From NCBI RefSeq assembly GCF_000426845.1, contig NZ_AUGD01000005.1:1-64000 (forward strand): a stretch of 64,000 nucleotides of DNA, written 5' to 3'. The translations under genes were made by a program, and so were the position numbers. The notes beneath the pieces were generated by a model. It saw only the letters and a program-made list of their open reading frames with translations. It was not told the DNA's origin and made no database searches. This document shows positions 60,781-64,000 of this stretch, piece after piece (position 1 is the first letter of the stretch; the number at the start of each line of letters is the position of its first letter). This stretch comes from Bradyrhizobium sp. in8p8 (GTDB lineage: Bacteria; Pseudomonadota; Alphaproteobacteria; Rhizobiales; Xanthobacteraceae).

Positions 60781-62514
60781 TTACGCCGCGTTGCGCTTGG
60801 CAGCGCTGTCGGCAAGATGTCTGCCGGCAATGTAGCCGAACGTCAGCGCCGGCCCAAGCGTGATGCCGGCGCCCGGATAATTGCCGCCCATGATGCTCGC
60901 CATGTCGTTGCCTGCGGCATAGAGGCCGGGAATCACGCGGCCCTCGGCATCGAGCGCCCGCGCGTTCTCGTCGGTGACGATGCCGGCATAGGTGCCGAGA
61001 TCGCCGATCACCATCTTGATGGCGTAAAACGGTCCGTTCTCGATCGGCGCGACGCAGGGATTCGGCCCGTGCAGCGCATCGCCCTGGTAGCGGTTATAGG
61101 CCTTCGAGCCCTTGCCGAAGGCGGCATCGTGTCCGAGCGGGGCGGCGGCATTGAATTGCCTGACGGTCTCGGTGAAGGCCTTGGCATCGATGCCGGCCTT
61201 CGCCGCCAGCGCCTCGAGCGTATCGCCGCGCATGAGATAGCCCGTCTTCAGGTGATGGCCCAGCGGCATCGGGAAAGGCGGCACGCAGCCGAGGCCGTAT
61301 TTGCGCAGCGTCTTGTGATCGCAGACCAGGTAGGCCGCGATCTCCTCGCCGGGCTTTGCCGCCTTGATCATGGCCTGGACGAAGTCGTGATAGGAATTGC
61401 CCTCATTGGCAAAGCGCCGGCCGTCGCGCATCACCGCGATCACGCCGGGCTTGGCGCGATCGATGAAATGCGGCATCACGCCCTTCGATCCGTCCTTGCG
61501 CGTGGTCAGCGACACCGGGACCCAGGCTGCAGCGTTGGGCAGGCGATCCTCGATGCGACCGCCGGCGCGCTCGGCCAGACGCAGTCCGTCGCCGGTATTG
61601 CCGGTCGGTCCCGGGGAATAGTGCTCATTGCCGGTGGGCGCATGCGGAAACATCTTCTTGCGCCGCTCGACATCATGCGGAAAGCCGCCGCAGGCGAGCA
61701 CGACGCCCTGGCGCGCGCGGACGCGCACGTCGCGTCCCTCACGTGAAACGATCGCGCCGGTCACCGCGCCGTTCTCGACCGTCAGCTCGTGCACCGGCGC
61801 GGACAGCCACATCGGGATCTTGAGGTCGAGCGCGGATTTCGCCAGCCGTCCGGCGAGCGCGTTGCCGTTGGTCAGCGTCATGCCGCGGCCGTAGCGCAGC
61901 ACGTCCATGAGATGCCGCGACAGGCGCTTGGCGACATAAGCGGCCGAGGTCAGCGACTTCGTCACCCGCATGAAGTGGATGATCTCCTTGCCGGAGCCCA
62001 GCATCATGCCGAACACGGTGAGCTCGGGCAGCGGCATGCCGAGCGTCTTGACGAGGTCGCCGAGCTCGCGACCGTCAAACGGGCGCGTCACCATGGAGCG
62101 GCCGCCCTGCGCGCCGCCGGGTGCCTCGGCGTGATAATCCGGAAACACCAGCGGCATGTCGAAGCGCAGCGCGGTCTTGGTGGTGAAGAAATCCACCGCC
62201 TCGGGGCCGGCGCTCAGGAAGGCATCGACGCGTGCGGCGTCATAATTGTTGCCGGCCTCGTGCCGCAGATAAGTGCGGGCCTGCTCCGGCGTTTCCTCGA
62301 TGCCGTACGCCTTCGCCAGCGAGGTACCGGGAATCCAGAGCCAACCACCGGAGCGGGCGGTGGTGCCGCCGAAGCGCGGCTCCTTCTCCACGATCAAGAC
62401 GTCGAGCCCACGATGGCGCGCGGTGATCGCGGCCGACATGCCGGAGCAACCCGATCCGGCAACGAGCACATCGCACTCGTAAGTTTCAGCGCCGCTATGC
62501 TCGTTGCCGGTCAT
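60781..62514 (-). CDS. FAD-dependent dehydrogenase, 3-ketosteroid delta1-dehydrogenase/fumarate reductase-like
   Basis: This 577-residue flavoprotein has the FAD motif CDVLVAGSGCSGMSAAITARHRGLDVLIVEKE and GGTTARSGGWLWIPG. The C-terminal MGGNYPGAGITLGPALTFGYIAGRH is the KstD/fumarate-reductase closing motif, and NEGNSYHDFV is also typical. The superfamily introduces or reduces C=C bonds next to a carbonyl. Steroids are only one possible substrate, since no other steroid-degradation genes are present. It lies between the binding-protein gene (8-base gap) and the IclR gene. Confidence 0.85.
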   Translation of the reverse strand: MTGNEHSGAETYECDVLVAGSGCSGMSAAITARHRGLDVLIVEKEPRFGGTTARSGGWLWIPGTSLAKAYGIEETPEQARTYLRHEAGNNYDAARVDAFLSAGPEAVDFFTTKTALRFDMPLVFPDYHAEAPGGAQGGRSMVTRPFDGRELGDLVKTLGMPLPELTVFGMMLGSGKEIIHFMRVTKSLTSAAYVAKRLSRHLMDVLRYGRGMTLTNGNALAGRLAKSALDLKIPMWLSAPVHELTVENGAVTGAIVSREGRDVRVRARQGVVLACGGFPHDVERRKKMFPHAPTGNEHYSPGPTGNTGDGLRLAERAGGRIEDRLPNAAAWVPVSLTTRKDGSKGVMPHFIDRAKPGVIAVMRDGRRFANEGNSYHDFVQAMIKAAKPGEEIAAYLVCDHKTLRKYGLGCVPPFPMPLGHHLKTGYLMRGDTLEALAAKAGIDAKAFTETVRQFNAAAPLGHDAAFGKGSKAYNRYQGDALHGPNPCVAPIENGPFYAIKMVIGDLGTYAGIVTDENARALDAEGRVIPGLYAAGNDMASIMGGNYPGAGITLGPALTFGYIAGRHLADSAAKRNAA

Positions 62515-62522
62515 GTCTCACC

Positions 62523-63737
62523 TCATTTCTTCAGGAGCGGGCATTTGGATTCGGAGACCGGGCGGAAGGCGTCCTCGCCCTTCACGGTCTTGACGATCTC
62601 CAGATAGTCCCACGGCTCCTTGGACTGCTCGGGCTTCTTCACCTTGGCGAGATACATGTCGCGGATGACGCGGCCGTCCTCGCGCAGTTTGCCGCCATGG
62701 ACGAAGATATCCTCGATCGGCAGCTCGCGCATCTTGGCCATCACCTTGGCGGAATCGTCGGTGCCGGCCGCCTTGATCGCCTTCAGGTAATGCAGCACCG
62801 AGCCGTAGACGCCGGTCTGGATCATGGTCGGCATCACCTTGGTCCGTTCGTAGAATTTCTTCGACCAGGCGCGGGTCGCCTCGTCCATGGCCCAGTAGGA
62901 CGCCGTAGTCATGTAGGTGCCCTGCGCCGCCTTGAGGCCGATCGCGTGCACGTCGGTGTCGAACATCAGGAGGCCGACCAGCTTCTGGCCGCCCTGGACG
63001 AGGCCGAACTCGCCGGACTGCTTGATGGCGTTGTCGGTGTCCTGGCCGGCATTGGCGAAAGCGACCACGTCGGATTTCGAGCTCTGCGCCTGGAGTGCGA
63101 AGGAGGAGAAGTCCGCCGTGTTGGTCGGATGCTTGACGCCGCCGAGCACCTTGCCGCCCATCTCGTTGATGAAGCGGGTTGCATCCTTCTCGAGCTGCTG
63201 GCCGAAGGCGTAGTCCGCCGTGATGAAGTACCAGGACTTGCCGCCTTCCTTGATCACGGCGGAGGCCGTCACTTTCGACAGCGCGTAGGTGTCGTAGGTG
63301 AAGTGCACGGTGTTCGGGCTGCACAGCTCGTCGGTCAGCGAGCTCGCACCGGGGCCGGAGAGCAGGGCGACCTTGCCCCGCTCACGCACCATGTTGTGCA
63401 CGGCGATCGCAATGCCGGAGTTGGGGATATCGACCACGGCGTCGACTTTGCCGTTGTCGAACCAGCCGCGCACGATCTGCACGCCGACGTCGGTCTTCAT
63501 CTGGTGGTCGGCGCTGATGATCTCGATCGGCTTGCCGAGTACGGTCGGCCCGAATTCCTCCACTGCCATCTTGGCGGCCTCGACCGAGCCCGGCCCGCTA
63601 TTGTCGCGACCCCAGCTCGACAGGTCCGTCAGCACGCCGATCCGGACCACGTCGTCGGAGACTTGCGCGGTGGCCGCCGTGGTCATGGCACTCGAAGTCA
63701 TGGCCGCGATCATGGCACAGGCGAGACGCCCCATCAT
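62523..63737 (-). CDS. branched-chain amino acid-type ABC substrate-binding protein (LivJ-like)
   Basis: This 404-residue precursor has a signal peptide ending TTAATAQ and a Leu/Ile/Val-type binding domain. Landmarks are VRIGVLTDLSSWGRDNSGPGSVEAAKMAVEEFG, IISADHQMKTDVG and WYFITADYAFGQQLEKDATRFI. The members closest to this pattern bind aromatic or other carboxylic compounds. No Liv permeases or ATPases lie in the window. GAGAGGAAA precedes the ATG at 63737; an upstream in-frame extension has no such site. The AT-rich promoter region upstream contains the hexamer GCGAAT twice (near 63800-63830). Confidence 0.92.
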   Translation of the reverse strand: MMGRLACAMIAAMTSSAMTTAATAQVSDDVVRIGVLTDLSSWGRDNSGPGSVEAAKMAVEEFGPTVLGKPIEIISADHQMKTDVGVQIVRGWFDNGKVDAVVDIPNSGIAIAVHNMVRERGKVALLSGPGASSLTDELCSPNTVHFTYDTYALSKVTASAVIKEGGKSWYFITADYAFGQQLEKDATRFINEMGGKVLGGVKHPTNTADFSSFALQAQSSKSDVVAFANAGQDTDNAIKQSGEFGLVQGGQKLVGLLMFDTDVHAIGLKAAQGTYMTTASYWAMDEATRAWSKKFYERTKVMPTMIQTGVYGSVLHYLKAIKAAGTDDSAKVMAKMRELPIEDIFVHGGKLREDGRVIRDMYLAKVKKPEQSKEPWDYLEIVKTVKGEDAFRPVSESKCPLLKK

Positions 63738-63899
63738 GGTTGTTTCCTCTCTTTTTGGCCGCTTCGGCGCGGCTGGCTTGCTGTGGAGGTAAATTAGATA
63801 ATAGCGAATGAGTTTGTCAATTGCGAATAATGGCAGTCGCGAGGGTTCCGCCTTCGACGCGACCACGTCGTGGCGATGGACACGCAGCCGCCTCAACCC

Positions 63900-63986
63900 C
63901 GTCATTGCGAGGAGCCCTTGCGACGAAGCAATCCAGATCGTTTTCGCGGCTGAAGTCTGGATTGCTTCGCTGCGCTCGCAATGACG
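63900..63986. repeat. 87-base palindromic intergenic repeat
   Basis: Outer arms CGTCATTGCGAG and CTCGCAATGACG, with inner arms GAAGCAATCCAGA and TCTGGATTGCTTC, form a long imperfect palindrome near the window end. The CGTCATTGCGAG core is, as I recall, a widespread intergenic repeat in Bradyrhizobium. It lies about 160 bases upstream of the leftward binding-protein gene. Confidence 0.8.
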
Positions 63987-64000
63987 ATCGTGGAGGCAGC

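Noticed and set aside
1..64000. CRISPR array, insertion sequence, transposase or integrase gene, rRNA operon
   Set aside because: No direct-repeat/spacer pattern, transposase or integrase motif, or rRNA sequence was seen anywhere.

Overview
The window reads as chromosomal DNA of a Bradyrhizobium-like alphaproteobacterium. Grounds: high GC, a complete rhizobial-type flagellar cluster with flaF/flbT and motB-motC-motE, an FtcR/LafR-type atypical response regulator, small tandem flagellins of about 300 residues as in Bradyrhizobium lateral flagella, and three palindromic intergenic repeats of a kind I associate with that genus. Species is inferred; no database search was possible.

Layout. (1) 1-5121: the 3' end of a NiCoT nickel/cobalt transporter gene, a HerA/DUF87-type ATPase, a ketopantoate-reductase-like protein and a MarR-type regulator with a four-cysteine tail. 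(2) 5946-40650: one nearly uninterrupted lateral-type flagellar locus. A leftward operon (DUF1217 protein, flgF, fliI) diverges from a rightward one (motA, fliM, small membrane protein, fliN, fliG, flhB). The rod/ring block follows (flgB flgC fliE flgG flgA flgI motE flgH fliL fliP), then two flagellin genes each behind the same structured leader. The last block starts at fliF (fliF, fliH-like, motB, motC, fliK/motD-like, lytic transglycosylase, flgE, flgK, flgL, flaF, flbT, flgD, fliQ, flhA, fliR, fliJ-like, flgJ-N/cheL-like, flgN-like, a FliL-like membrane protein). lafR converges on its end. No fliD, fliS, fliA, flgM or fliO was found. (3) 41457-48192: an unidentified coiled-coil membrane protein, a second MarR paralogue with the same cysteine tail, a Tat-exported dienelactone hydrolase, an epimerase-like protein, a CbbY-type phosphatase, an NTF2-like protein and a LysR regulator. 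(4) 48403-63737: a catabolic and transport region. It holds a complete spermidine/putrescine-type ABC importer interleaved with a type II haloacid-dehalogenase-like protein and a DAO-family oxidase. Next come a divergent Asp/Glu racemase, then a ThDP enzyme, a DadA-like dehydrogenase, a second racemase-family protein and an SDR. A leftward operon of a branched-chain-amino-acid-type binding protein, a KstD-like flavoprotein and an IclR regulator closes the region.

Working model. LafR probably switches on the flagellar operons. The two flagellin mRNAs share a leader that can form a hairpin and then pair its own Shine-Dalgarno with an upstream ATGTCCC; it is probably the flg-Rhizobiales RNA motif, and FlbT encoded in the same locus is the natural trans-acting candidate. 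The metabolic region looks like uptake plus racemisation, oxidative deamination and ThDP-dependent processing of an amino-acid-like substrate, but the substrate is not identifiable from sequence alone.

Limits: starts were chosen by eye from Shine-Dalgarno sequences and family conventions, and domain names come from recognised motifs, not from profile searches.
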